NCBI GenBank assembly: GCA_036262835.1
Contig: DATAID010000065.1
Coordinates: 1 to 64,000, forward strand
Length of the DNA stretch: 64,000 nucleotides
Source of the DNA: RBG-16-66-20 sp036262835
Lineage (GTDB): Bacteria > Pseudomonadota > Gammaproteobacteria > Burkholderiales > SG8-39
Direction: 5' to 3'
Each line of letters begins with the position of its first letter. The stretch's first letter is position 1. The notes beneath the pieces were generated by a model. That model did no database searches and was not told where the DNA came from. It saw only the letters and a list, made by a program, of their open reading frames with translations. Position numbers and translations under genes: made by a program. Of this stretch, positions 37,672 through 47,089 are shown piece by piece.

Positions 37672-39738
37672 GTGGAAACCATCGTCCGCGCGGCTTGCCC
37701 GCATGACTGCCCCGATACCTGCGCGCTCCTCGTGACGGTGAAGGACGGCGTCGCGGTCAAGGTGCAGGGCGATCCCGGGCATCCGTTCACCGACGGCACG
37801 CTTTGCACCAAGGTTGCGCACTACCCCGAGCGGACTTACGCGCCGGATCGGCTGAAGCATCCGCTCCGGCGCGTCGGCGCGAAAGGCAAGGGCGAGTTCA
37901 AGCGCATCTCGTGGGACGAGGCGCTTGACGAAATCGCCGCGCGCCTGAAGACGCTCATCGCCGAGGACCCGCAGACCGTCCTGCCGCTCAGCTACGCGGG
38001 CACGATGGGCCTGGTGCAATACATGTCGATGGACCGGCGCTTCTTCAACCGGATGGGCGCATCGCAGCTCGAGCGCACGCTTTGTTCCTCGGCCGGCAAG
38101 GCGGGCATCAAGGCGACGCTCGGCGGCAGCTACGGCATGGACCCCGAGAACTACCCGGACGCCAGGTTGATTCTCATCTGGGGCTCCAATCCCATCACCT
38201 CGAACCTGCACTTCTGGTCGCGCGCGCAGGAAGCGAAGCGCCGCGGCGCGAAGCTCGTCGCCATCGATCCGTATCGCAGCCTGACGGCCGAGAAGTGCAC
38301 GCAGCACATCGCGCTCCTGCCCGGCACCGACGGCGCGCTGGCGCTCGCGATGATGCACGTCCTGATCAAGGAAGGCCTGATAGACCGGGACTACGTCGAA
38401 AAGTACACGCTGGGCTTTGAAAAGCTCTCGCAAAGGGTTCTCCAGTACACGCCCGAGTGGGCCTCCGGCGTGTGCGGCATCTCGGTCGAGGAGATCGTCC
38501 AGCTCGCGCGCGACTACGGCACGACCAAGCCCGCCGCCATCCGCCTCAACTACGGCATGCAGCGCCATGCCGGGGGCGGCATCGCAGCTCGAACCATTTC
38601 GTGCCTGCCGGCGCTCACGGGCGCCTGGCGCGACCCGGCCGGCGGCATCCTGCTCACGACTGCCGACAACTTCAATTTCGATCACCAGGCGCTCGAGCGC
38701 CCCGACCTGATGCCGCGCACGCCTGCCGGCGCGCTGCCGCGCGTGTTCAATCACGCGGCGGTGGGCGACGCGCTCACCTCGGCGAGCCCGCCGGTGAAAA
38801 TGGCGATCGTCTACAACAACAACCCGGTCGCCGTCTGCCCGGACTCGGAAAAGGTGCTCGCGGGCTTTCGCCGGGAAGATCTCTTTACCGTGGTGATGGA
38901 TTCCTTTCCCACGGACACGACCGACTATGCCGATATCGTTCTTCCGGCGACCACGCAGCTCGAGCACTACGACATCCACAAGGCCTACGGGCACCTGTAC
39001 GTGCTCGCCAACAATCCGGCGATCGCGCCGGTAGGGGAATCGCTGCCCAACAGCGAGGTGTTTCGCCGCCTCGCCGCGCGGCTCGGCTTCACCGAGACGT
39101 GCTTCCGGGATTCCGACGAGGAGATCTGCCGCCAGGCGATCGGCTCCGGGCACGCCAACCTGCACGGCGTCGACTGGGAGACGCTGAAGGCGAACGGCTG
39201 GCAGCGCCTGTCGCTGCCGAAGAAGTTCGCGCCCTTCGCCAAAGGCGGCTTTCACACGCCTTCGGGCAAGTGCGAGCTCTACAGCGAGTCGCTCGAGCGC
39301 CAGGGCCTCGATCCGCTGCCGTTCTACAATCCGCCCGCCGAGCTGCCCTCGAGCAACCCGCAGCTCGCCAGGAAATATCCGCTCAATTTCCTCTCGCCGC
39401 CCGCGCGCAACTTCCTCAACTCCTCGTTCGCCAACATGAAGCGCTTTCGCGACGAGCTGGGCGAGCCGAGCCTGGAGCTCCATCCGGAGGACGCCGCCGC
39501 GCGCAAGATCGCCGACGGCGACCGCGTGCGCGTCTTCAACGACCGCGGCAGCCTCACATTGCGCGCGCGGGTGAACGGCAAGCCGCGACGCGGCGTCGTG
39601 GTGGCGCCTTCGGTCTGGTGGAAAAAATTCGCGCGCGACGGCAGAAACGCGAACGACCTGACCTCCCAGCGCACGGCGGACCTGGGGGGCGCCGCGACCT
39701 TCTACGACTGCCTGGTCGAGGTCGAGCGCCTCTCCTGA
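37672..39738 (+). CDS. Molybdopterin oxidoreductase (DMSO reductase family)
   Basis: 688-aa bis-MGD enzyme without signal peptide, so cytoplasmic. An N-terminal [4Fe-4S] motif AACPHDCPDTCALLV (residues 8-22) completed by a fourth Cys in LCTKVAHYPERTY near 45, a likely molybdenum ligand region RTLCSSAGKAGIK near 134, and a C-terminal molydop_binding domain with RVFNDRGSLTLRARVN near 620. The substrate is not predictable from sequence; formate-dehydrogenase-like or oxyanion reductases belong here. A GTG start lies 10 bases after glcF, suggesting one operon. Confidence 0.87.
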   Translation: METIVRAACPHDCPDTCALLVTVKDGVAVKVQGDPGHPFTDGTLCTKVAHYPERTYAPDRLKHPLRRVGAKGKGEFKRISWDEALDEIAARLKTLIAEDPQTVLPLSYAGTMGLVQYMSMDRRFFNRMGASQLERTLCSSAGKAGIKATLGGSYGMDPENYPDARLILIWGSNPITSNLHFWSRAQEAKRRGAKLVAIDPYRSLTAEKCTQHIALLPGTDGALALAMMHVLIKEGLIDRDYVEKYTLGFEKLSQRVLQYTPEWASGVCGISVEEIVQLARDYGTTKPAAIRLNYGMQRHAGGGIAARTISCLPALTGAWRDPAGGILLTTADNFNFDHQALERPDLMPRTPAGALPRVFNHAAVGDALTSASPPVKMAIVYNNNPVAVCPDSEKVLAGFRREDLFTVVMDSFPTDTTDYADIVLPATTQLEHYDIHKAYGHLYVLANNPAIAPVGESLPNSEVFRRLAARLGFTETCFRDSDEEICRQAIGSGHANLHGVDWETLKANGWQRLSLPKKFAPFAKGGFHTPSGKCELYSESLERQGLDPLPFYNPPAELPSSNPQLARKYPLNFLSPPARNFLNSSFANMKRFRDELGEPSLELHPEDAAARKIADGDRVRVFNDRGSLTLRARVNGKPRRGVVVAPSVWWKKFARDGRNANDLTSQRTADLGGAATFYDCLVEVERLS

Positions 39739-39848
39739 AGGGCGCGCGTCGGTCGCGGACCGCCGCCCGTCGGCGCGATTGCAAGGAAACGTCATTCCTG
39801 CGTTGGATTTCTCCCTGCATGCAGGCGCGCGCCGATAGCGTAGGCGCC

Positions 39849-42485
39849 ATGACGGGGGACACGGGGGTGCGCCTTTCCGCAGCGCGGGTGGCGGCGCTTT
39901 TCAGCATTGCGCGGCCCGGTTACTACGCGAGCATCGCCAACGCCGGCCTGCTCCTGGTCGTGCTTTGGGAGCAGTTTCCGCCGTTCCTGCTCGCCGTCTG
40001 GTTCGGCCTGCTCGTCGCGCTCACGCTGGTCCGCATTGCGCTCAATCGCCGCTACCTGCGACAGGGGGCCACGGCCGATCCCGCCCTCTGGGAGCGGCGC
40101 TTCGCGCTCGGGGCGCTCGCGGCGGGCGCGCTTTGGACCTTCCCGGCGGCCGTCTTTCTCGGCGAGCACGATCCGCTCCGGCAGATGGCGGTGATCTTCG
40201 TAATCGGCGGCAGCATCATCGGCGCGGCGGGCGTGTACGCCGCGAGCCCGGCCGCGTTCTACTCGTTCAGCACGCTGCCTTTCCTCGCCGTCGTCGGCCA
40301 GCTCGCGCTGCAGGCGGGCCGCAGCTACCAGCTGCTCGCGCTCATGGTGCTCGTCTTCGGCGCCGTGATGGTGCGCATCTACCAGGCGATCCACGCCAAC
40401 CTGCAGGGCACCTTGCGCATGCGGACCGAGAAGGAATCGCTGCTTGCGCGCGTGGGCGCGAGCGAAGGCCAGCTGCGGGACGCGATCGAAAGCTTCCCCG
40501 AAGGGCTCGCCGTCTACGACGCGGCGGACCGGCTCGTGGTCTGCAACCGGCATTACGCGGGGATCTACGGCGCGGGCCGCGGCGCGGCCGAGCTCGCCGG
40601 CCTGTCCTACCGCGACATCGCGCGTATCGCCTACGAGGTCGAGGTCATTCTCCCCGAGCATGCGGCGCCGTTCGAGGAATGGCTGGAAAAAAGGATCGCG
40701 CGCCGGCGCGCGACCGAGGGCAAGCCCTTGAGCTACCCGCTGCGCGACGGTCGCTGGCTGCAGGGGCGCTGGGTGCGCATGCGCGACGGCGGCATCGTCA
40801 GCTCGGTGACCGATGTCACCGAGCTGCGCCGCACGCAGGACGCCTACGGCAAGGCACGCGAGGAAGGCGACTTCCTGCTCGACACGCTGCCCGTCGGCAT
40901 CGCCTTCTTCTCGGGACGCACCATCGTGCGCTGCAACCGGCGCCTGGAGCTCATGCTCGGCTACGAGCCGGGCGAGCTGGCAGGACAAAGCTCCCGGGTG
41001 CTGTACCCGACCGAGGAGCACTGGCGCGAGGCGGGGGAGCGCTACAAGTTCCTCGCGAGCGGGCAGGTGCTCGAAGGCGAATTCAAGCTGCGCCGCAAGG
41101 ACGGAAGCGAGCTGTGGTGCCACTCGGTCGGCCGCTCGCCCGATCCCGCGGCGCCCGAAGCCTCGACCATCGTCACCTACAGCGATACGAGCGAGCGTCA
41201 CGCCGCGCGCCGCGAGCTGCGCAGGAGCGAGGCGCTTTACCGCAACCTCGTCGAAACCTCGAACGACCTCATCTGGTCGACCGATGCGAGCGGGCGCTGG
41301 ACCTACCTCAACCCGGAGGCGGTCCGGCGCATCTACGGCTGCGAGCCCGCCGATATGCTCGGGCGCGAGCTGCGCGAGGTGCTCGCGCCGGAGCTCGCCG
41401 AGCGCGACCTCGCCGTGTTCCGCCGCATCCTCGCCGGCGAATCGGTGTTCGACTACCAGACGCGGCACATGCGGCGCGACGGCACTCACGTCGACCTCTC
41501 GCTAAACGCGGTGCCGATGCGCGGCCCGGGCGACGCGGTGGTGGGCGCCACCGGCACCGCGCACGACGTGACGCGCGAGAAGCAGTCCGCCGCCGCGCTG
41601 CACGAAATCGTCGAGAAGCTGCGCCTCGCGGTGGACGCCGCCGACCTGCTTTACTGGGAATGGGACCGCAGCACCGACCAGCTGAGCTGGGGCCGCGACT
41701 CCTCCGCGCTGGTCGGGCCGGAAGGCAGCCGCTCGACGCGATGGAGCGAGTACGTGGAGTTCGTGCACCCGGATGACCGTGAGCGCTACGTCTCGACGGT
41801 GAACGCCGCCTGGGAGCAGCCGGGCGCCTGCAGCCAGGAATACCGGGTGCTGCGCAAGGACGGGCGCACCGTCTGGCTCTCCTCGCACGGCAAGTCGCTC
41901 GCCGACGCCTCGGGGCGCATTACCCGCATGATCGGCGTGAGCCAGGACATCACCGAAAGGAAGCGCCAGGAAGAGGAGGCCCGCTTCCTCGCCTATCACG
42001 ACACGCTGACCGGGCTGCCCAACCGCCGGCTGCTCGACGACCGGTTGCGCCAGGCCGTGTTCCTCGCCCAGCGGCGCGACGCGCGGGTCGCAGTGATGGT
42101 GATGGACCTGGACAATTTCAAGCAGGTGAACGACCAGCTCGGCCACCGCGCCGGCGACGCGGTGCTGCGCGAGGCCGCGCACCGGCTGGCGGGCTGCGTG
42201 CGCAAGGCCGACACCCTCGCGCGCCAGGGCGGCGACGAGTTCGTGGTGGTGATTCCCGACCTGCAGATCGACGCCGACTGCCAGGTGGTAGCCGAGAAGA
42301 TCCTGCGCTCGCTCGATGCGCCCTTCCGCATCGACGGGCAGGACTTCAAGATCGGCGCGAGCATCGGCATCTCGCTCTATCCGGCCGACGGCGGCGACGG
42401 CGAGGCGGTGCTGCGCAACGCCGACGTGGCGATGTACCGCGCGAAGCAGCTGGGCAGAAACAACTACCGCTTCTACGGCCGCTAG
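39849..42485 (+). CDS. Membrane PAS-containing diguanylate cyclase
   Basis: 878-aa sensor that makes cyclic di-GMP. Six hydrophobic segments (about residues 20-190, a MASE-like domain) precede four PAS/PAC units (about 200-330, 340-455, 465-580, 590-705) and a GGDEF domain with LAYHDTLTGLPNRRLLDDRL near 714 and RQGGDEFVVVIPDL near 797. The inhibitory site RxxD is intact (RKAD five residues before GGDEF), so product feedback is expected. There is no EAL domain. An alternative ATG lies at 39819. Preceded by a 110-bp gap, so probably its own unit. Confidence 0.9.
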   Translation: MTGDTGVRLSAARVAALFSIARPGYYASIANAGLLLVVLWEQFPPFLLAVWFGLLVALTLVRIALNRRYLRQGATADPALWERRFALGALAAGALWTFPAAVFLGEHDPLRQMAVIFVIGGSIIGAAGVYAASPAAFYSFSTLPFLAVVGQLALQAGRSYQLLALMVLVFGAVMVRIYQAIHANLQGTLRMRTEKESLLARVGASEGQLRDAIESFPEGLAVYDAADRLVVCNRHYAGIYGAGRGAAELAGLSYRDIARIAYEVEVILPEHAAPFEEWLEKRIARRRATEGKPLSYPLRDGRWLQGRWVRMRDGGIVSSVTDVTELRRTQDAYGKAREEGDFLLDTLPVGIAFFSGRTIVRCNRRLELMLGYEPGELAGQSSRVLYPTEEHWREAGERYKFLASGQVLEGEFKLRRKDGSELWCHSVGRSPDPAAPEASTIVTYSDTSERHAARRELRRSEALYRNLVETSNDLIWSTDASGRWTYLNPEAVRRIYGCEPADMLGRELREVLAPELAERDLAVFRRILAGESVFDYQTRHMRRDGTHVDLSLNAVPMRGPGDAVVGATGTAHDVTREKQSAAALHEIVEKLRLAVDAADLLYWEWDRSTDQLSWGRDSSALVGPEGSRSTRWSEYVEFVHPDDRERYVSTVNAAWEQPGACSQEYRVLRKDGRTVWLSSHGKSLADASGRITRMIGVSQDITERKRQEEEARFLAYHDTLTGLPNRRLLDDRLRQAVFLAQRRDARVAVMVMDLDNFKQVNDQLGHRAGDAVLREAAHRLAGCVRKADTLARQGGDEFVVVIPDLQIDADCQVVAEKILRSLDAPFRIDGQDFKIGASIGISLYPADGGDGEAVLRNADVAMYRAKQLGRNNYRFYGR

Positions 42486-42533
42486 GCGCGCTGTGGCGCG
42501 CGGAATCTGGCGCGGCGGACCCACTCCAGTCGT

Positions 42534-43148
42534 ATGGTAAAAATGGCGGCGATGAGCGAGCCCGCGCGCGACGAGATTTTTCCGCTCTGGCCGACGTGGA
42601 TCGGCCAGCTCCAGCTCCCCGGCGCGGAGGAGCGCAATGCCGAGCTCGCCCGCCTCGCCGCGATGCCCGATCTTCCGGGGAATTTTTTCGACAGCGGCGA
42701 GCCGGCGGCAGCCTGGCTGCATGACTGGCTCGCCACGGCGGTGGGCCAGTGGTTCGAAAAGATGAAGGTGGAGCCCGCGCCGCGCTGGCGCGCGCTCGGG
42801 CGCCTCGAAGCGCTCGGTTTCGGCCAGTATCGCGCGCTTGCCAACGAGCCGGGCGCCTACCTCGCAGGCTTCTACTTCGTGAATGCGCCGGCCGCTTCGG
42901 AACTCAAGCATCTGCGCAGCGACAGCCTGCCCAGCCACCTCTCGCTCCTCGACCCGCGCGTCGGCTTCAACGCGGCCTCCATCAAGGGCGACCCCAACTT
43001 CGATGAGACCCGCACGCTCGTGCCGGTCGCCGGCATGCTCATCCTGTGGCCCGGATATCTGCGCCACTGCAGCCGCGTGCACCTTGCCCGCTCGCCCTGG
43101 ATTCGCGTCGCGCTGCGGGTCGATCTCGAGGAAAGGCGCAGCGCCTGA
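42534..43148 (+). CDS. 2OG-Fe(II) oxygenase-like protein, apparently without metal site
   Basis: 204-aa protein related to the downstream gene: same layout with a strand pattern GAYLAGFYFVNAP near residue 108 and a C-terminal GMLILWPGYLRHCSRVH. In the neighbour this region carries HHAPHTHSG; here it reads YRALANEPGAY, with no HxH, and the distal histidine is in LRHCSRVH. So it is probably a non-catalytic paralogue or partner. Start ATG at 42534 or 42552 (Met after MVKMAA). No Shine-Dalgarno is seen. Confidence 0.7.
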   Translation: MVKMAAMSEPARDEIFPLWPTWIGQLQLPGAEERNAELARLAAMPDLPGNFFDSGEPAAAWLHDWLATAVGQWFEKMKVEPAPRWRALGRLEALGFGQYRALANEPGAYLAGFYFVNAPAASELKHLRSDSLPSHLSLLDPRVGFNAASIKGDPNFDETRTLVPVAGMLILWPGYLRHCSRVHLARSPWIRVALRVDLEERRSA

Positions 43149-43162
43149 GCACCGCTCCGCGC

Positions 43163-43759
43163 ATGATGTTTAACGGCGTGTGGCCGACGCTGCTCATCAG
43201 CCGCCGGCTGCCGGGCTTCGAGCAGCCCAACGCCGGCCTGATCGAGCACATTCGCGCGCTGGAGGCGCGCGAAAAGGATTTCACCGCGCGCTTCACGGAG
43301 CAGGATTTTTTCTCGAACGCGCATTCCTCGGTGCGCTGGCTGAACGGGAAGATCGACGGCACGGCCAGGGCCTTTCTGCAGCAGTTCGGCATCGAGCGAG
43401 CGCTCTCGTGGAAGCTCGTCGGCTGGTACAACGTCAACCGCTACGGCGATCATCACGCCCCGCACACGCATTCGGGCTGCTATCTGAGCGGGACCTACTA
43501 CGTCCAGGTGCCTCCGGCGCCGCCGAGCGTCGAGGATTCTCGCGCGCGGCCGGGCTGCATCTCCTTCTACGACCCGCGCACCGCAGCGAACATGGTCACC
43601 GTCGGGCCCGAGCCCGACGCGCGCGCGGCGCATACGGTGCAGCCGAGCGCGGGGATGCTGCTCCTGTGGCCCTCGCCGCTGCAGCATCAGGTGCATCCGA
43701 ATCTCTCGGAAGAGCAGCGCATCACGATCAGCTTCAACCTCGTGCTCGAGCGTAAATAA
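43163..43759 (+). CDS. Putative 2OG-Fe(II) oxygenase (TIGR02466-like)
   Basis: 198-aa double-stranded beta-helix enzyme family. The metal triad candidates are in DHHAPHTHSGCYLSG near residue 97 and LQHQVHPN near 176, with an Arg in EEQRITISFNLV that would bind 2-oxoglutarate. Substrate unknown. The start at 43163 (MMFNGVWPTLLIS) is chosen because the family begins with LFPT-like strand. It begins 14 bases after the paralogous upstream gene, so the pair is cotranscribed, and the ABC exporter begins 16 bases later. Confidence 0.82.
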   Translation: MMFNGVWPTLLISRRLPGFEQPNAGLIEHIRALEAREKDFTARFTEQDFFSNAHSSVRWLNGKIDGTARAFLQQFGIERALSWKLVGWYNVNRYGDHHAPHTHSGCYLSGTYYVQVPPAPPSVEDSRARPGCISFYDPRTAANMVTVGPEPDARAAHTVQPSAGMLLLWPSPLQHQVHPNLSEEQRITISFNLVLERK

Positions 43760-43775
43760 AGAGTAAAGTGCGCGC

Positions 43776-45530
43776 ATGAGGCACGCGCTCCGACTCGCAC
43801 GCTTCGTTGCGCCGTATCGCGCGCGCGTCGCCGTCGCGCTCGCCGCGCTCGTCATCGCCGCCGGTTGCGTGCTCGCGCTCGGCCAGGGCCTGCGCTTCGT
43901 GATCGACCGGGGCTTCGGCAGCAGCAACGCCGAATTCCTCAACGCCGCGCTCATGGCGATGATCGGGGTGGCGGCGCTTCTCTCGGCAGCCACCTTCGTG
44001 CGTTTCTACCTGATGATGACGCTCGGCGAGCGCGTCGTCACCGACCTGCGCCGCGCGGTGTTCGGCCACATCCTCGGCCTGGAGCCCGGCTACTTCGAGC
44101 GCGCGCGCACGGGCGAAGTCATCTCGCGCCTCACCAACGACACCGCGCTGCTGCAGCAGGTGATCGGCTACGGCCTGTCGATGTTCGTCCGCAACTTCCT
44201 CATGATGGTCGGCGCCGCGGTCATGATGTTCGTCGTGAGCTGGAAGCTCGCCGCCTTCGTGCTCCTCGGCATCCCGGCGACGCTCGTCCCGATCCTGCTG
44301 CTCGGGCGGCGCGTGCGGCGCCTGTCGCGCGACAACCAGGACCGCGTCGCCGATGTCTCCGCCTACGTCGACGAGGCGGTGCACGAGATCCGCACGGTGC
44401 AGGCCTACGCGCACGAGGAGGCCGACCGCACGGCCTTCGCGCGCCATGCGGAGGCGGCCTATGAATCCGGCGTGCGTCGCATCGGTCAGAAAGCCGCGCT
44501 CATTGCTTCCGTGATGCTGATCGCCTTCTGCGCGGTCGGCGTCATCCTCTGGGTCGGCGGGCACGACGTCTTCGCGGGCCGCCTCTCGGCGGGCGAGCTC
44601 TCCGCGTTCGTGTTCTATGCGTTCGTGGTCGCCACGGGCGCGGGCACCGTGTCCGAGGTCTGGGGCGAGCTGCAGCGCGCCGCGGGGGCGACCGAGCGCC
44701 TGATGGAGATCCTAGACGAGAAGCCGGGTATCGCGCCGCCCTCGGTGCCCGCGCCGCGCCCGCCGCACACGGAAATCGCGTTCGATGCCGTGACGTTCTC
44801 GTATCCGGCGCGCCCGGGCACGGCGGCGCTTGATCGCTTCTCGCTCGTCGTGTCGCAGGGCGAGCGCGTCGCGCTGGTCGGCCCTTCGGGCGCAGGCAAG
44901 ACCACCGTGCTCGGGCTGCTGCTGCGCTTTTACGACCCCCAGCAGGGCTCGATCCGGATCGGCGGAACGGAAGTGCGCGAGTTCGATCCGCGCCACCTGC
45001 GCCAGCTCCTCGCCGTGGTGCCGCAGGACCCGGTCATTTTCGCCGCAAGCGTGCTCGAGAATGTGCGCTACGGCCGGCCCCAGGCAAGCCGCGAGGAGGC
45101 CGAGCGCGCCTGCGAGCAGGCCTTCGCCCTCGAATTCATCCAGCGCCTGCCGCAGGGCTTCGACACCGTGCTCGGCGAGCGCGGCGTGACGCTCTCGGGG
45201 GGCCAGCGCCAGCGCCTGTCGATCGCGCGCGCGCTTCTCGCCGACCGGCCGATCCTGCTCCTCGACGAGGCCACGAGCTCGCTGGATGCGGCAAGCGAGC
45301 GCATGGTCCAGCAGGCGCTCGAGCACCTGGAGCGCGGGCGCACCACGCTCGTCGTCGCGCACCGCCTCGCCACCGTGCGCCACGCCGATCGCATCGTCGT
45401 CATGGACCGCGGCACGATCGTCGCGCAGGGCACGCACGAGGCGCTCATGAAGCAGGGCGGGCTTTATGCGAGCCTCGCCGCGCTGCAGTTCCTCGACGCG
45501 GGGACAAGGAGATTCGAGCGCGCGGCATGA
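43776..45530 (+). CDS. ABC exporter, fused membrane and ATPase domains (MsbA/lipid type)
   Basis: 584-aa half-transporter: six membrane helices (residues 15-310) and an ATPase with Walker A GPSGAGKTT near 370, signature LSGGQRQRLSIARALL near 475 and Walker B ILLLDEATSSLD near 497, plus the switch His in LVVAHRLATVRHAD. It forms a homodimer; lipid A, lipid or drug export are possible. MsbA from E. coli is 582 aa. Its stop overlaps the start of the next gene by 4 bases although that gene encodes an importer part. Confidence 0.9.
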   Translation: MRHALRLARFVAPYRARVAVALAALVIAAGCVLALGQGLRFVIDRGFGSSNAEFLNAALMAMIGVAALLSAATFVRFYLMMTLGERVVTDLRRAVFGHILGLEPGYFERARTGEVISRLTNDTALLQQVIGYGLSMFVRNFLMMVGAAVMMFVVSWKLAAFVLLGIPATLVPILLLGRRVRRLSRDNQDRVADVSAYVDEAVHEIRTVQAYAHEEADRTAFARHAEAAYESGVRRIGQKAALIASVMLIAFCAVGVILWVGGHDVFAGRLSAGELSAFVFYAFVVATGAGTVSEVWGELQRAAGATERLMEILDEKPGIAPPSVPAPRPPHTEIAFDAVTFSYPARPGTAALDRFSLVVSQGERVALVGPSGAGKTTVLGLLLRFYDPQQGSIRIGGTEVREFDPRHLRQLLAVVPQDPVIFAASVLENVRYGRPQASREEAERACEQAFALEFIQRLPQGFDTVLGERGVTLSGGQRQRLSIARALLADRPILLLDEATSSLDAASERMVQQALEHLERGRTTLVVAHRLATVRHADRIVVMDRGTIVAQGTHEALMKQGGLYASLAALQFLDAGTRRFERAA

Positions 45531-47002
45531 AGTGGTTTCTGCTTTTGCTTTCGATTCTCGCCTTTCCAGCAAAAGCGGAAGCCCTGAAAGTCGGCTCCAA
45601 GCGCTTTACGGAGTCCTACATCCTCGGCGAGATTCTCGTTCGCGCTGCAGGCGAGGCGGTCCACCGACCCGGCCTCGGCAACACCGGGATCGTGTATTCG
45701 GCGCTCAAGTCGGGCTCGATCGACGTCTATCCCGAGTACACCGGGACGATCGCGAAAGAGATTCTCAAGCTCGAAGGCCATCCGTCGCTCGTCGACCTGA
45801 ACCGCGCGCTCGCGAAGCAGGGGATTGGCGTGGGCGTGCCGCTCGGCTTCCAGAACGGCTATGCGCTCGCCATGCGCGAAGACCGCGCCAGAGCGCTCGG
45901 CATCCGCACCCTGTCGGACCTCGGCAAGCACGCGGACCTGAAGCTCGGCTTGTCGCAGGAATTCATCGGCCGGGCGGACGGCTGGCCCGGCCTGAAGGCC
46001 GCCTACCGGCTGCCCTTCGCGACGCCGCAGGGGCTCGATCACGGCCTCGCCTACGAGGCGATCGCCGCCGGGCGGATCGACGTCATGGACATCTACACGA
46101 CCGATGCCAAGATCGGGCGTTACAAGCTGCTTGCGCTGGAGGACGACCGGAAATATTTCCCGCGCTACGACGCAGTGCTCCTCTACCGGCTCGATCTGCC
46201 CAAGCGCTTTGCCGAGGCCTGGGCAAAGCTGCAGAAGCTCGAGGGCAGGATCGACGAGAAGCAGATGATTCGCTTGAACGCGGCCGCCGAGCTGGACAAA
46301 AGAAGCTTTGCTGAAGCGGCTGCCCTGTTTTTCAATGGAAAATCGGGAACCGACGCTGGGAGAACATTTCTCGGCACGCTGTTCGGCGCCGATTTCTGGC
46401 GGCTGACGGGCCAGCACCTGCTCCTCGTCTTCGCTTCGTTGGCGGCGAGCATCGCCGCCGGCATTCCGCTCGGGGTGCTGGCCCAGAAAGTACGCGCGCT
46501 GCGCCAGGTCATTTTGGGCGTCGTCGGCGTCATCCAGACGATTCCGTCGCTCGCGCTGTTCGCGTTCCTGATCGCGCTCATGGGCACGATCGGCACGGTG
46601 CCCGCGCTCGTCGCGCTCTTCCTGTATGCGCTGCTGCCGATCGTGAGCAACACCTGCACCGGGCTGGATGCCATCAGCCTCGGCATGCGCCAGGCGGCGC
46701 TCGCCCTGGGGCTACACCCGGCCGAGCGCCTCAAGCTCGTCGAATTGCCGCTCGCATTGCCTTCGATCCTCGCCGGCATCAAGACCTCCGCCGTCATCAA
46801 CGTCGGCACCGCAACGATTGCCGCGTTCGTCGGGGCCGGTGGTTACGGCGAACGCATCGTCTCTGGGCTCGCGCTCAATGACAACGTGGTACTTCTTGCC
46901 GGCGCGGTGCCCGCCGCCGCGCTCGCGCTCCTCGTGCAGGGGGCGTTCGAGCTCGGCGAGCGGCGCTTCGGCTGGATGGCGAGGGCGCGCACGAGCGCCT
47001 GA
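45527..47002 (+). CDS. Osmoprotectant-type binding protein fused to ABC permease
   Basis: 491-aa fusion. Residues 1-17 are a signal peptide; 18-270 form an OpuAC/glycine-betaine-type binding domain with KVGSKRFTESYILGEIL near 20 and DVYPEYTGTIAKE near 66; 285-485 form a permease with the EAA-type signature ALGLHPAERLKLVELPLALP near 392 and six helices. Betaine, choline or ergothioneine-like quaternary amines are likely ligands. The ATPase it needs is not in the window. Here the binding domain comes first, the opposite of the Gram-positive OpuABC order. Confidence 0.83.
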   Translation: MKWFLLLLSILAFPAKAEALKVGSKRFTESYILGEILVRAAGEAVHRPGLGNTGIVYSALKSGSIDVYPEYTGTIAKEILKLEGHPSLVDLNRALAKQGIGVGVPLGFQNGYALAMREDRARALGIRTLSDLGKHADLKLGLSQEFIGRADGWPGLKAAYRLPFATPQGLDHGLAYEAIAAGRIDVMDIYTTDAKIGRYKLLALEDDRKYFPRYDAVLLYRLDLPKRFAEAWAKLQKLEGRIDEKQMIRLNAAAELDKRSFAEAAALFFNGKSGTDAGRTFLGTLFGADFWRLTGQHLLLVFASLAASIAAGIPLGVLAQKVRALRQVILGVVGVIQTIPSLALFAFLIALMGTIGTVPALVALFLYALLPIVSNTCTGLDAISLGMRQAALALGLHPAERLKLVELPLALPSILAGIKTSAVINVGTATIAAFVGAGGYGERIVSGLALNDNVVLLAGAVPAAALALLVQGAFELGERRFGWMARARTSA

Positions 47003-47089
47003 GCGCGAGTCCACACGGCGCCTGAGGCGCGATCCCGCAACATCGCCTGAGCCTGTCGTATCATTCGGCCTTCTTAGGAGAAATCTTCG

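Noticed and set aside
38457..42485. A 1342-residue frame for the diguanylate cyclase
   Set aside because: The first 460 residues are in a frame overlapping the molybdo-oxidoreductase and are Arg-rich shadow.
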